From Pedobacter endophyticus (lineage in GTDB: Bacteria; Bacteroidota; Bacteroidia; Sphingobacteriales; Sphingobacteriaceae): DNA of 64,000 nucleotides. Below are positions 36,759 to 47,098 of this stretch, one piece after another. Numbering within the stretch: position 1 is the first letter of the stretch; each line of letters opens with the position of its first letter. The DNA lies in assembly GCF_015679185.1 (NCBI RefSeq), contig NZ_CP064939.1, forward strand, positions 2,604,001 to 2,668,000, written 5' to 3'. A program made the position numbers and the translations under genes. Under the pieces are notes generated by a model. The model did not search any database and had not been told where the DNA came from. It was given only the letters and a program-made list of their open reading frames with translations.

Positions 36759-37346
36759 TTACTTCTTTCCTTTTACCGCCAATCCCTTAACCTTGGTTTT
36801 ATTGTCGCTGACAAACGATTCCCAGCCCGAGTAGGTTTTCGATTTTCCGCCAGTTGTTATTTTCTGAAAGGAATGACAAACTGCAACGGCCAAACCATCC
36901 GTAGCGTCTAAAAACTCGGGCGTTTCCTTAAAATTTAAGAGGCGTTGTAACATGGCGGCAACTTGTTCTTTGGTTGCATTTCCGCTGCCCGTGATGGATT
37001 GTTTAATCTTCCTCGGTGAGTATTCGGTTACCGAAATGTTTCGCGAAAGTGCAGCTGCAATAGCGGTTCCCTGAGCCCTGCCTAATTTTAACAGCACCTG
37101 AATGTTCTTACCATAAAAGGGCGCTTCAATAGCCAAAACATCCGGTTTATATTGATCAAGTAGAACTACTGTTTTTTCGAATATGCGCTGTAGCTTCAAA
37201 AAAGGATCGTCGAGGTGGGTCATTTTCACCACACCCAAACTAATCAGCTCCGTTTTATTCCCTTTCTCCAAAATTACGCCATATCCCATCACAGCAGTGC
37301 CGGGATCGATGCCCATAATTACCCGTTCCTTTTTTTCGTTCAACAT
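36759..37346 (-). CDS. ruvC: Holliday junction resolvase RuvC
   Basis: 195 residues from MLNEKKERVIMGIDPGT (an in-frame ATG at 37364 would add six residues). The RNase H-like catalytic acids are visible: D in MGIDPGTAVMGYG, E in LAIEAPFYGKN, and the late D in FLDATDGLAVAVCH. It cuts Holliday junctions with RuvAB, which are not nearby. It is divergent from the flippase-like gene. Confidence 0.95.
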   Translation of the reverse strand: MLNEKKERVIMGIDPGTAVMGYGVILEKGNKTELISLGVVKMTHLDDPFLKLQRIFEKTVVLLDQYKPDVLAIEAPFYGKNIQVLLKLGRAQGTAIAAALSRNISVTEYSPRKIKQSITGSGNATKEQVAAMLQRLLNFKETPEFLDATDGLAVAVCHSFQKITTGGKSKTYSGWESFVSDNKTKVKGLAVKGKK

Positions 37347-37366
37347 TACAGCAATATTAAGCATAT

Positions 37367-38365
37367 TTGCAAACTAAAAAGATAATCTTGACGGGCAAGA
37401 ACAAAAAAATATTATCCCTCCTTATAAAAATCGCAATTGTTGTGTTTGCCTTTTGGTTTATTTATCATAAGCTGGTTGCAAACAAAGGCCTCAAAAACTT
37501 CAGTTCACTTTTAGTCGATATTCCCCAAGTGGAAATTATCGGGGTAATAGGCTTTGTAATCTTGTTAATGTTCGTAAACTGGTTTATCGAAGCTGCCAAA
37601 TGGAAGCACTTAATGCTTCAAATAGAAAGAATTACCTTTTATCGGGCAATTGAATCGGTTTTTTGCGGTTTAACGCTGGCCATTTTTACACCAAACAGAT
37701 TAGGCGAATATGGCGGTCGCGTTTTTTTTCTCTCGCCTAAACGAAGAGTTGTGGGTATTGTGGCAATGAGCGTTGGCAGCATTGGTCAGTTGGTTTTAAC
37801 TAATGTATTCGGCGCAATTGCAGCGTGTTTTTTCGTCTACAGGTTTATCCCAATGGATAAGGTATTTTTCATTGCCATCGTTTTTTTTGCCGCTATATTT
37901 GCGCTGTTCTTTATTGTATTTTACTTCAACATCAGGTGGCTAAACGGTATTTTACTTTCCTTTAAGTTTACCAGAAAATACAAAAAGTTTTACAGCATCT
38001 TGGGCCGCTACCGTAAAGGGGCACTATTCAAGATCATATTATTTTGCCTTGCGAGGTACATCGTTTTCAGCGCTCAATATTTTATCCTTTTTGTTTGGCT
38101 TATTCCGGGCTTGCATTATGCCGATATCATCATGATGACTTGCCTGCTTTTCCTGGTACAATCGGCACTACCTTCTCTAGATCTGTTCGATGTAGGCATA
38201 AGAAGCGTTACCGCCGTTGAGCTTTTCAAGCATATAACTGATCAGCACGTGGCCGTAATTGCATGCACCGCAAGCATCTGGCTTATAAATATTATTATTC
38301 CTGCTATCTTAGGCACTTATTTCGTTTTTAAACTTAACTTTTTTGGAAATCTTAAATCTAATTAG
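37367..38365 (+). CDS. Flippase-like membrane protein (LPG synthase TM / UPF0104 family)
   Basis: 332 residues, about eight membrane segments. Signs of the family are FIEAAKWKHLM, TLAIFTPNRLGEYGGRVFFL and the late PSLDLFDVGIRS. The frame has no ATG near its start. A TTG at 37367 or at 37388 (giving MTGKNKKILSLL) is needed. Its end overlaps the glycosyltransferase start by 23 bases. Members move or modify membrane lipids; the exact substrate is unknown. Confidence 0.85.
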   Translation: MQTKKIILTGKNKKILSLLIKIAIVVFAFWFIYHKLVANKGLKNFSSLLVDIPQVEIIGVIGFVILLMFVNWFIEAAKWKHLMLQIERITFYRAIESVFCGLTLAIFTPNRLGEYGGRVFFLSPKRRVVGIVAMSVGSIGQLVLTNVFGAIAACFFVYRFIPMDKVFFIAIVFFAAIFALFFIVFYFNIRWLNGILLSFKFTRKYKKFYSILGRYRKGALFKIILFCLARYIVFSAQYFILFVWLIPGLHYADIIMMTCLLFLVQSALPSLDLFDVGIRSVTAVELFKHITDQHVAVIACTASIWLINIIIPAILGTYFVFKLNFFGNLKSN

Positions 38366-39479
38366 TCTTTTTTCTGCGGCGTTAACCTTAATATATGTTA
38401 TACTCGTTATCGGTTTTGTAAGGGGTTGGCGCAATTTGCAGTATTTCATCCCGAATAAAAAATCGTTTGCCACTAATGTTTCTATCATCGTTGCCGCAAG
38501 AGATGAAGAGCAAAATATAGGCAAGACTATAAATGATCTGCTGGCGCAGGATTATCCGAAAAACCTAACGGAGATTATTATTATCGATGATCATTCGACG
38601 GACAGCACCGCAGAGATTGTACTGAGTTATGCAGAGAAGAACGTTCGCTTGATTAAGTTAAACGAAGATCGGGCGCTAAATTCTTATAAAAAGAAAGCCA
38701 TACAAACCGCAATCGGAAGTTGCCAGGGAGAATTGATTATTACCACCGATGCAGATTGCAGAATGGGGCCCAAATGGCTTTCGACTATCGTATCATTTTA
38801 TGAGGAGAAAAACCTAAAAATGATTTCATCGCCGGTTGCCTATTTTCAGGAAAAGAGCTTTTTCGAGCGCCTGCAATCGCTTGAGTTCTTGTATTTAATT
38901 GGTTTGGGTGCATCAACCATTGGCAACAAAAAGCCGTCAACTTGTAATGGGGCAAATTTGGCCTACCAAAAAAGTACGTTTTACGAGGTTGGTGGCTTTC
39001 AGGGGATAGACGATTTGGCCTCGGGCGATGACGAACTGCTTTTGCATAAAATTGCCGCACGCTACCCCGATAAAATCGGTTTTTTAAAAAACAGCGATGC
39101 AATTGTTTATACCCATGCAAAAGAAAACCTAAGCGCCTTTATACAGCAACGCAAACGCTGGGCATCCAAAAGTACGCGCTACAAAAACAAGGGCATCATT
39201 GCTTTAGGCGTTTTAATTTGGGTATTTAATCTGAGTATTTTGGGTAATTTTATTGCCGGACTGTTCATTCCACATTTTTTAGCCGTTACATTTTATCAAT
39301 TAATAGTTAAAATGCTATTAGAAACGCTATTTTTATGGCGTGTAACAGGCTTCGCAAAACGGAGAGCCCTACTCGTTTTAATCCCGGTTTTAAATGTTTT
39401 ACATATTCTTTATATCGTGTACATTGGCATCGCTGGCAACAGCGGAAAATACAATTGGAAAGGCAGAATGGTTAGATAA
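38343..39479 (+). CDS. Family 2 glycosyltransferase, membrane-bound
   Basis: 378 residues. An N-terminal membrane helix is followed by a GT-A domain with VSIIVAARDEEQNIGKTIND, IIDDHSTDS, TTDADCRMGP (DXD-like), GDDELLLHKI, and the QQRKRW (Q-x-x-R-W) motif of processive or polyprenyl-type enzymes. Two or three C-terminal membrane helices end it. The start is TTG at 38343; no in-frame ATG precedes the catalytic domain. It overlaps both neighbours, so it is coupled to a flippase-like and a permease gene. Confidence 0.9.
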   Translation: MEILNLISLFSAALTLIYVILVIGFVRGWRNLQYFIPNKKSFATNVSIIVAARDEEQNIGKTINDLLAQDYPKNLTEIIIIDDHSTDSTAEIVLSYAEKNVRLIKLNEDRALNSYKKKAIQTAIGSCQGELIITTDADCRMGPKWLSTIVSFYEEKNLKMISSPVAYFQEKSFFERLQSLEFLYLIGLGASTIGNKKPSTCNGANLAYQKSTFYEVGGFQGIDDLASGDDELLLHKIAARYPDKIGFLKNSDAIVYTHAKENLSAFIQQRKRWASKSTRYKNKGIIALGVLIWVFNLSILGNFIAGLFIPHFLAVTFYQLIVKMLLETLFLWRVTGFAKRRALLVLIPVLNVLHILYIVYIGIAGNSGKYNWKGRMVR

Positions 39480-40621
39480 TGGATAACAGCCCATCAAAAA
39501 AAGTTTGGTTAAAATTTAAGCGGAACAAAATTGCGTTTGCCGGCCTCATTTTTATTTTGCTACTGATGATTATGGGCGTATTGGGCTATCTGATTATGCC
39601 CGACGATTCTCCCGATGCCAACGTTCAGAAAGTGCAGATTGCAAAGCAAAAGCCGGGTGCAAAATTCACTTTTCTTATTGTAGAGCGGTACAGTCACATT
39701 AAAAAAGTCGGTTTTTTCGAAAGAATGCTTTACGGACAAACGCCAAATATCAAGAGCATTCCGATAACATCGTACAGCATAGTTAATAACGACGTATTTG
39801 TAACAGAATACATTGGCGAGGAAGAAAAGGCCGCCGAAACAAGATATAAACTGGCCACGCTTTGCGCCGCCTGCATGCTGCCCTCCAATGACGAAACGCC
39901 CAAAACCCTGTTCGAGAAAAACAATATTTACACAAAAACATTTTGGCTCGGCACCGACATTTACGGTCGCGATTTACTTAGCCGATTAATTTTGGGTATT
40001 CGCGTTTCACTTTCCGTAGGCTTAATGGCCGTGCTGATTTCACTTTTTATTGGCATCAGCCTGGGCGCCATTGCAGGTTACTTTGGTGGCAAAACCGATG
40101 CTGCCATAAGCTGGCTAATGAATGTGGTTTGGTCGCTGCCATCCTTACTACTTGTTATCGCCATTTCCTTTGCATTGGGCAAAGGTTTTTGGCAAATTTT
40201 TATCGCCGTAGGTCTATCAACCTGGGTTGATGTGGCCCGATTGGTTCGCGGGCAGGTAATGGCGCTGAAAGAAGTAGAGTTTATTGAGGCGGCAAGGGCG
40301 CTGGGATTCAGCACAAGCAGAACAATTATTAAACACATTCTGCCAAATATTGCCGGGCCGATTCTTGTTGTAGCATCATCTAATTTTGCATCAGCAATTC
40401 TGCTGGAGACTGGTTTGAGCTTTCTGGGCTTTGGTGCCCAACCGCCGATGCCGAGCTGGGGGAGCATGATTAAGGAACACTATGGCTACATCATCATGGA
40501 TGCGGCCTATTTAGCGGTTCTGCCCGGCCTTGCCATTATGCTTACCGTTTACGCTTTCAACGTGTTAGCCATTGGTTTACGTGATGCCTTTGATGTTAAA
40601 GGGCAGAATGTATCGGTATAA
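39479..40621 (+). CDS. DppC/OppC-type ABC transporter permease
   Basis: 380 residues. The OppC N-terminal segment (WLKFKRNKIAFAGLIFIL) precedes a soluble insertion of about 110 residues. The BPD_transp_1 core follows, with the EAA loop EAARALGFSTSRTIIKHILP and LSFLGFGAQPPMPSWG. Its ATG shares a base with the stop of the glycosyltransferase (TAATG). No DppB, ATPase or binding-protein gene is adjacent, so it must work with subunits coded elsewhere or the family here has another role. Confidence 0.9.
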   Translation: MDNSPSKKVWLKFKRNKIAFAGLIFILLLMIMGVLGYLIMPDDSPDANVQKVQIAKQKPGAKFTFLIVERYSHIKKVGFFERMLYGQTPNIKSIPITSYSIVNNDVFVTEYIGEEEKAAETRYKLATLCAACMLPSNDETPKTLFEKNNIYTKTFWLGTDIYGRDLLSRLILGIRVSLSVGLMAVLISLFIGISLGAIAGYFGGKTDAAISWLMNVVWSLPSLLLVIAISFALGKGFWQIFIAVGLSTWVDVARLVRGQVMALKEVEFIEAARALGFSTSRTIIKHILPNIAGPILVVASSNFASAILLETGLSFLGFGAQPPMPSWGSMIKEHYGYIIMDAAYLAVLPGLAIMLTVYAFNVLAIGLRDAFDVKGQNVSV

Positions 40622-40826
40622 GAAATTGCTCATTCACCGTCATGTCGATAACCGTTCCTTTATCGGTTGAGATATACCCGCCTGCGTTGGGCAGGCCTGA
40701 CCATCATTACGTAATTAAAGTCGGCAGTCCTTAACTAACAGATTTCTCTTCCGAAAAGAAAAAATCGGGATTCGAAATAACGTAGAGACGAAAGTTTCAA
40801 CTGACGGAACTTGATTAAAAAAAAAA

Positions 40827-40927
40827 GAGGCTGTCTCAAAAGTCGACTTTTAATTTCCTTTCCAAATAAAATCCGATAGCTATCGGATCTGAGCTTAGGG
40901 ACGTCATTTTGTTTTTTGGACAGCCTC
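40827..40927. mobile_element. MITE-like element, family 1 (copy 2)
   Basis: 101 bases with ends gaggctgtctcaaaag and the complement of gttttttggacagcctc. It shares gtcgactttt, TCCGATAGCTATCGGA (40872-40887) and tctgagcttaggg with the copy at 26734. It sits between convergent genes and could act as a terminator for both. The remaining 200 bases to 40622 show no gene. Confidence 0.72.
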
Positions 40928-40949
40928 TTCGAACAAAAACTAAATTTTA

Positions 40950-43028
40950 TTAGTTAAAATCTTCTGCTTTTAACGGCGGATTGACTTTAATCTCCTTGAT
41001 TGCAATTGTAAATTCCTGCGATCCCTGAGGCGTTTGTACGCTTTGTGTTAGTGCGTACGGGAACAAAACATCGCCTACTTTTTTATAATCGGCATATTCT
41101 GTGGATTGACTCATCTCCATTGTTCCCTTGGTCATCGTCTTTTCATCTTTTAAAAGCAAACCAGTTTGTGTATCATAATATTCAGTTCTCTTTTTGCCCG
41201 AGGCCGAAGTAACGTTCACCTTATAGGCATTGGCACTACCTACTTTCGCAGTTCCTGCGGTTTCTAACTTGGTTCCATCTGTAGCATAATAAAGTTGGCT
41301 CACAATGCCTTTTTCCTCTTTTTGCTCTTCAAGATCATCGCCAGTTAATTCCTGTTTTTGCCCCATCGACATAGCGTAGCCTTTGGTTCCATCAAAAACC
41401 TGTTTCATGGCCGTTTGGCCGCCCATGGCAAGCTCCATACTGCTTAAATTTGGTAGCATCTTTTTTATGGTTACAGCTAATTTTTGTCCTTGCATTTCCA
41501 TTTCGCCAGTTTGTTGCAGAGCCGTAATCTTTTTAATTGCGGCTTCACCACCTAAGGCTTTAATATAATCGCCAATTATTTGCTCAGCAGACTTTGCCGC
41601 TGTCGTTGGCATGGCCGAAGCTTTAATTGGCTCAGCAAAGGTGTTAAATTGATTCACCACAAAGCCCGCTTTCTTTAATCCTTCTTCAAAAGCTTCGGTT
41701 TTACCAACAATTACAACACGTGTATTATCATGATTGTAGTACTTTTTAGCTACCCGCAAAACATCGTCAATTGTTACGGCATTAATTTTTTGAAGATAGG
41801 TGCGATAGAAATCTTTTGGCAAATTGTTAATCAAAATGCTACTTGCAAAACCAGCAATGCGGGCAGGATTTTCTAACCCTAGGGCGAAACTTCCATTGTA
41901 AAGATTCTTTGCGTTTTGTAACTCCTCAGCAGAAACTTTTGTAGTGCGAATGTTGTTAATCTCTTTCAAAAACTCTACCACTGCACTGTCGACCTTTTCG
42001 TTTCTAACGGCGGCAGATGCCGAAAATTTAGATTGAAAACGGCCGGCTCCGGTACTTGAATAGGCACCATAGGTAAACCCATGTTTTTCGCGAAGATTCA
42101 TAAATAATCTGGCATCGGCACCACCGCCCAGAATTTGGTTGGCCAACAAAACAGGAAAGTAATCGGGACTGCTCATTGGCAAATCAATTAGGTTTACTAC
42201 GGTAATTTCCGATTGAACTGCGTTGCTAACGTTGATCACATCAACCTCTGTTTTAGTCGGATTATTCACTTTCGTTAAAACTGGCAATGTTAAACTAGCG
42301 CCTTTCCAATCGCCAAATGCTTTTTCGGCCAAAGCCTTCGCTGCTTCTGGTTTAATGTCGCCTACAAAAGTTAAATAGCCGCGAGATGGGGTAATGTACT
42401 TCTCATAAGCTGCCTTTACATCATTTAACGTTAAGCCATTTATCGATTCTTCGGTTTGGAACTCGCCGAACGGATGGGCCTTACCATAAGCTAAGGCATT
42501 AACCACACGAGCGGAAATCGCCTTTGCACTTTTCTCATTAGATTTTAAACCTGTAATGGTTTGCGACTTGAGTTTTTCGAATGATTCTGCTGAAAACGCC
42601 GGTTTGCGAATGCTTTCTGCCATTAAAGCAAAAGCCTGGGGGAAATAACGCGTCAATGCAGATGCAGAACCGCCCGAGGCGCCCGCACCTACATTAGCAC
42701 CCAATTGGTCTACCGCCTCATCAAACTCGGCTTTTGTTTTCGTGGTCGTGCCTTCGTTTAGCATACCACCCATTAAACCCACAACACCTGCTTTAGTGCC
42801 TTCGGTAATTGGACCGGCATCAATGCTGTAGCTTGCAGAAACCTTTGGCAGTTTGTGGTTTTCGACAACCAAAACCGTAATGCCATTGGCTAATTTGTAC
42901 ATCACCGGATCGCCGATGGTGATTACTGGTGCCGGGCCTGGTTTTGGCTTATGGCTTCGATCTATATTTTGGGCTGAAATGCCTTGAGCCAACAAGGATA
43001 TTGCAGCTATAATGAATAATTTCTTCAT
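40950..43028 (-). CDS. M16 peptidase-like protein (no HxxEH) with C-terminal extra domain
   Basis: 692 residues with a signal peptide (cut near GISAQ). It has two M16 halves up to about residue 480. The place of the zinc motif HxxEH reads LMGGM, so this subunit is catalytically silent. The glycine-rich HGFTYGAYSSTG region, typical of the partner subunit, is kept. After about 480 comes a further domain (EQIIGDYIKALGGEAAIKKI) resembling LolA/outer-membrane lipoprotein-carrier-like folds. It follows the active M16 gene by 33 bases. Confidence 0.92.
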   Translation of the reverse strand: MKKLFIIAAISLLAQGISAQNIDRSHKPKPGPAPVITIGDPVMYKLANGITVLVVENHKLPKVSASYSIDAGPITEGTKAGVVGLMGGMLNEGTTTKTKAEFDEAVDQLGANVGAGASGGSASALTRYFPQAFALMAESIRKPAFSAESFEKLKSQTITGLKSNEKSAKAISARVVNALAYGKAHPFGEFQTEESINGLTLNDVKAAYEKYITPSRGYLTFVGDIKPEAAKALAEKAFGDWKGASLTLPVLTKVNNPTKTEVDVINVSNAVQSEITVVNLIDLPMSSPDYFPVLLANQILGGGADARLFMNLREKHGFTYGAYSSTGAGRFQSKFSASAAVRNEKVDSAVVEFLKEINNIRTTKVSAEELQNAKNLYNGSFALGLENPARIAGFASSILINNLPKDFYRTYLQKINAVTIDDVLRVAKKYYNHDNTRVVIVGKTEAFEEGLKKAGFVVNQFNTFAEPIKASAMPTTAAKSAEQIIGDYIKALGGEAAIKKITALQQTGEMEMQGQKLAVTIKKMLPNLSSMELAMGGQTAMKQVFDGTKGYAMSMGQKQELTGDDLEEQKEEKGIVSQLYYATDGTKLETAGTAKVGSANAYKVNVTSASGKKRTEYYDTQTGLLLKDEKTMTKGTMEMSQSTEYADYKKVGDVLFPYALTQSVQTPQGSQEFTIAIKEIKVNPPLKAEDFN

Positions 43029-43061
43029 GATTTTAATAATTAATTAGAATAAGCGCTGCGC

Positions 43062-44375
43062 TTATTTCTTTGGTAAGTAATACAATACAACTCGCTGGTT
43101 TTGGTTAAGGTATTTCTTAGCTACATCCCTAATCTCTTCTCGTGTAATCGACCTGATCACCTCTAATTCCTCGTTGATGTCGTTCGTATCCTTATCGTGA
43201 AAAGTATAACCAGCAGCCAGATTTTCGGCTACACCCAACATCCTGCTATTTGTACTTACATAATCATTCTCGAATTTATTTTGAAGTTTTTTATAGTCGC
43301 TTTCACTGATCAAATCAGTTTGAAGGCGTAACACCTCTTCGTCTATATCTTTTAATAGATCATTTAGTGGTGTATTTTTGTTCGGCAACGCCAACGTAAT
43401 GTACGCGCCATAATCTTCTAGCGAATAATTAAAAGCGGCTACCTGCAAAGCTGTTTTCTTTTCATCAACCATTTTGGTGCTCAATCGCGAGCTTCCACCG
43501 CCGGATAAAATTGAACTGATCATTTCCAGTACCTTGCTTTCTCGGGTTTTCATACCAGGAACACGGTATGCCGCAAAAATCGCCGGAATTTGGATGTTTG
43601 CATCATAAGCAGTATCAATAATCTCTTTATTAATTTCGGGCAATTTGTACTCTTTACGCACTACTGGCGCCCCTTTTGGCACTTCGGCGAAGTAGGCTTT
43701 AACCAATTTCTTCGTCTTTTCTACGTCTAAGTCTCCGGCGATGGTTAAAACCGCATTATTGGGCACATAGTATTTTTTAAAGAAAGCGATAAACTCTTCC
43801 AGTTTTGCGGCATCTAAATGCTCCATTGAGCCGATGGGCTGCCAGCGATAAGGGTGACCGGCAAAAAGATGCTGGAAGATTTTTTCTGTAAATTTTCCGT
43901 AAGGTGCGTTATCAATGCGTTGCCGTTTTTCCTCTTTTACTACTTCGTTTTGCCGCTCTACGCCTACTTCATTAATTACCGGATGCAACATTCTTTCGCT
44001 CTCTAACCACAATCCTAATTCGAGCTGGTTAGATGGGAAAAGCTCGTAATAAAAGGTGCGATCTTGAGACGTATTGGCATTGTTTTGTCCGCCATTGCTG
44101 CTTACCAGCTTCATAAAATCACCCTTTTTGATGTTCTTTGAACCTTCGAACAACAAGTGCTCAAAAAAGTGGGCAAAACCTGTGCGCTCAGTTTCCTCGT
44201 CTTTAGAGCCAACGTGGTACATTACAGAAACTGCAACAACAGGCGCAGTCTTGTCTTCATGTAAAATGACATGCAAGCCGTTATCCAGATCGAACTCCGT
44301 AAACTTTACCTTTTGGGCAAAGGCACTTAAGCACAGGCTGGAAATGGCCAGGGCAAAAAGAAATCTTTTTTTCAT
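43062..44375 (-). CDS. M16 zinc peptidase, active subunit
   Basis: 437 residues with a signal peptide (cut near AFAQ). The inverted zinc motif H69-F-F-E72-H73 is present in GFAHFFEHLLFEG, and a downstream Glu is in the NEVVKEEKRQR helix. Together with the silent partner gene it makes the usual two-subunit periplasmic M16 peptidase, which degrades peptides in a closed chamber. Upstream gene of the pair. Confidence 0.94.
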   Translation of the reverse strand: MKKRFLFALAISSLCLSAFAQKVKFTEFDLDNGLHVILHEDKTAPVVAVSVMYHVGSKDEETERTGFAHFFEHLLFEGSKNIKKGDFMKLVSSNGGQNNANTSQDRTFYYELFPSNQLELGLWLESERMLHPVINEVGVERQNEVVKEEKRQRIDNAPYGKFTEKIFQHLFAGHPYRWQPIGSMEHLDAAKLEEFIAFFKKYYVPNNAVLTIAGDLDVEKTKKLVKAYFAEVPKGAPVVRKEYKLPEINKEIIDTAYDANIQIPAIFAAYRVPGMKTRESKVLEMISSILSGGGSSRLSTKMVDEKKTALQVAAFNYSLEDYGAYITLALPNKNTPLNDLLKDIDEEVLRLQTDLISESDYKKLQNKFENDYVSTNSRMLGVAENLAAGYTFHDKDTNDINEELEVIRSITREEIRDVAKKYLNQNQRVVLYYLPKK

Positions 44376-44510
44376 TGGTATTTTTTTTCTAAAAAATGGT
44401 TAGAAATAATCAGAGGCCAGGGGCGAAAGATAATTTCATGTAAATAAGTTAATTTGGTTGTCCACAGGCTGTGAAACAATAAGGATTTACTAAAATATAG
44501 CATTTAAACA

Positions 44511-44538
44511 AAAAAAACGAGTTATGACTCGTTTTTTT
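44511..44538 (-). terminator. Terminator after pgi
   Basis: Stem acgagt/actcgt with loop tatg, extended by A/T pairs and a run of eight T on the minus strand. It lies 9 bases after the pgi stop. Confidence 0.88.
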
Positions 44539-44546
44539 TGTTGACT

Positions 44547-46193
44547 CTATCTCCATGCCTTGTACTGATTGATGAGGCCGTTTGTTGAACTGTCGTGGCT
44601 CGATACTTTTTCATTGCCCTTGAGCTCCGGAAGAATTTTTTTAGCCAATTGCTTGCCCAATTCAACTCCCCATTGGTCGAAGCTGAAAATATTCCAGATT
44701 ACACCTTGAACAAAAATCTTGTGCTCATACATGGCCACCAGGCTGCCCAAAGTATAGGGAGTTATTTTTTTAAGTAAAATAGAATTGGTTGGGCGGTTGC
44801 CTTCAAATACCTTAAACGGAGCAATCGTTTTAATTTCTTCCTCCGACTTACCATCCTTTTTCAGTTCTTCGATAACTTCTTCTTCGGTTTTACCATTCAT
44901 TAACGCCTCGGTTTGGGCAAAGAAATTCGACAACAAAATGGGATGATGATCGCCAAGCGGATTTAAGCTTTGCGCCGGGGCAATAAAATCAGCCGGAATA
45001 ATCCGTGTTCCCTGGTGTATTAACTGATAGAAGGCGTGCTGTCCGTTTGTACCTGGCTCACCCCAGATAATCGGCCCCGTTTCGTAGTCAACCTCATTTC
45101 CATTTCGATCCACATGCTTTCCATTGCTTTCCATGTCGCCTTGCTGAAAGTATGCCGCAAAACGATGCATGTACTGATCGTAAGGCAAAATCACTTGGGT
45201 TTCGGCATTATAAAAATTGATGTACCAAACGCCCAAAAGTCCTAAAATAACCGGAATATTGCTTTCAAATTCGGCTGTTTTAAAATGATTATCGGTGGCG
45301 TGTGCACCGGCCAATAGCTGTTTAAAATTATCGAAACCAATACTCAACGAGATCGACAAACCAATTGCACTCCACAACGAATAGCGACCGCCAACCCAAT
45401 CCCAGAACTCGAACATATTTTCGGTATCGATACCAAAAGCAGAAACGTCTTTTGCATTGGTAGATAATGCTGCGAAATGTTTAGCAATATCATCTTCCTT
45501 ACCCCCGTTCTCTAAAAACCACGAACGTGCCGAATGCGCATTCGTCATAGTTTCTTGCGTAGTAAACGTTTTCGAGGCCACTAAAAACAAAGTAGTTTCG
45601 GCATTTAATTCAGATAACGTCTCTGCAATATGAGTTCCATCAATGTTTGATACAAAATGGATGTTTAAGTGGTTTTTGTAATGCTTTAAGGCTTCGGTAA
45701 CCATTACCGGACCTAAATCTGAACCGCCAATACCAATATTTACCACATCGGTTATTGGTTTTCCGGTATAACCTTTCCACTCGCCGCTAATGATGGCATT
45801 GCTAAACTTCTCCATCTTGGCTAACACCGCGTTTACTTCGGGCATTACATCTTTGCCATCAACCAAAATTGGCGTTTTGCTTAAATTGCGCAATGCAATG
45901 TGAAGCACGGAACGATCTTCTGTTTCATTGATTTTATCGCCGGCATACATCGCCTCGATCGCCTCATCCAACTTACACTCGCGAGCCAGCTGCATTAACA
46001 AAGCCACTGTTTCATCGCTGATCCTGTTTTTACTGTAATCGAGCAAAATATCTTCAAAAAAAACAGAAAACTTGCTGAAACGATCTGCATCTTCGGCAAA
46101 AAAATCTTTAATGCCTTTTTTATTAATATCTATAAAATGATCGGCCAGGTATTTATAAGCCTCGGTTTCGGTAAAATTTATTTTTGGTAACAT
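44547..46193 (-). CDS. pgi: Glucose-6-phosphate isomerase
   Basis: 548 residues. Interconverts glucose-6-phosphate and fructose-6-phosphate. Signatures: [14 protein letters not shown], the SIS segment [36 protein letters not shown], and near the end [20 protein letters not shown], the family pattern. Length is normal for the E. coli-type enzyme. Single gene with a strong terminator. Confidence 0.97.
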   Translation of the reverse strand: MLPKINFTETEAYKYLADHFIDINKKGIKDFFAEDADRFSKFSVFFEDILLDYSKNRISDETVALLMQLARECKLDEAIEAMYAGDKINETEDRSVLHIALRNLSKTPILVDGKDVMPEVNAVLAKMEKFSNAIISGEWKGYTGKPITDVVNIGIGGSDLGPVMVTEALKHYKNHLNIHFVSNIDGTHIAETLSELNAETTLFLVASKTFTTQETMTNAHSARSWFLENGGKEDDIAKHFAALSTNAKDVSAFGIDTENMFEFWDWVGGRYSLWSAIGLSISLSIGFDNFKQLLAGAHATDNHFKTAEFESNIPVILGLLGVWYINFYNAETQVILPYDQYMHRFAAYFQQGDMESNGKHVDRNGNEVDYETGPIIWGEPGTNGQHAFYQLIHQGTRIIPADFIAPAQSLNPLGDHHPILLSNFFAQTEALMNGKTEEEVIEELKKDGKSEEEIKTIAPFKVFEGNRPTNSILLKKITPYTLGSLVAMYEHKIFVQGVIWNIFSFDQWGVELGKQLAKKILPELKGNEKVSSHDSSTNGLINQYKAWR

Positions 46194-46400
46194 AATCTTG
46201 GTTTTTTGTAAAAGTAATAAAGCAAAAATTTAAAATGGTCTTTTTTATGTTCAAAAAACGTTAACAGTTTTTAATTTCAGATGTAGCGTTACGAGGTGGT
46301 CCAATGCAATAGATAGCCAAAACCAGGCTAAGTTGTAGCAGCGCTAAGGCAACGGACTGGCACTTTTGTACTTTCAAGTAAAATTACTAACTTAGGTACA

Positions 46401-47003
46401 ATGATAAAAAAGATCTTTTTCGTTCTCGCTTTTGCATTGGTGGCTCAGCTTATTGTAGCATGTGTAGACTGTAATTGTCCCCCGTATAGACAATTTAACT
46501 TTACCAATAAGGGAATATCTCTTAATAATTTGAATGCCTCTTTACCGCAACCTATGGTTACTACCGCCAGCACAATATCGAGCGCTAACTACGGTGTGCA
46601 TATTGAGCTGATAACCGAAGTAATTTCCTGGAGAAAAAAGAGGACCAGCTGGGGTTTGATGCAATCTGCCTACGCATGCAGTTGTGCAGAGGACGATTAC
46701 AAACCGAAAGAAAAGATTTTATCGTTAGAAATATTTTCGAATAATGATTATGACGTCACTCATCCAAAAAATACGGACCTGAGCTTATATTTTAATGTGA
46801 AACAAAATTCAGGCACCGTTTCAATAGCTAAATATCTCGAGTCTATAAAAGAATTCAATTACCTCGCCAGATATGCTTTTGATGAAGGTGTTTTTCTACA
46901 AGTTCCACCAAATATTAACAAGAAACACAAATTCAAGTTTAAAATGACCTTATCAGATGGCAGAATCCTGGAAGCTGAAACGACAGAGGTCGAACTTATT
47001 TAA
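46401..47003 (+). CDS. Cysteine-containing lipoprotein, unknown
   Basis: 200 residues. A hydrophobic N-terminus ends at LIVACVDCNCPP, a plausible lipobox followed by more cysteines, with another cluster at AYACSCAEDD. The body is beta-rich. I do not recognise a family with confidence (it recalls DUF5034 proteins). Single gene. Confidence 0.72.
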   Translation: MIKKIFFVLAFALVAQLIVACVDCNCPPYRQFNFTNKGISLNNLNASLPQPMVTTASTISSANYGVHIELITEVISWRKKRTSWGLMQSAYACSCAEDDYKPKEKILSLEIFSNNDYDVTHPKNTDLSLYFNVKQNSGTVSIAKYLESIKEFNYLARYAFDEGVFLQVPPNINKKHKFKFKMTLSDGRILEAETTEVELI

Positions 47004-47098
47004 AGTGCTCTTTTGTTATCGCCCATGGTGGTAATTTTAATAATGAAAAGCCTTTTGATTAATCTTAACTTAGCTTGCTCTACAAACCAAACCATTCA

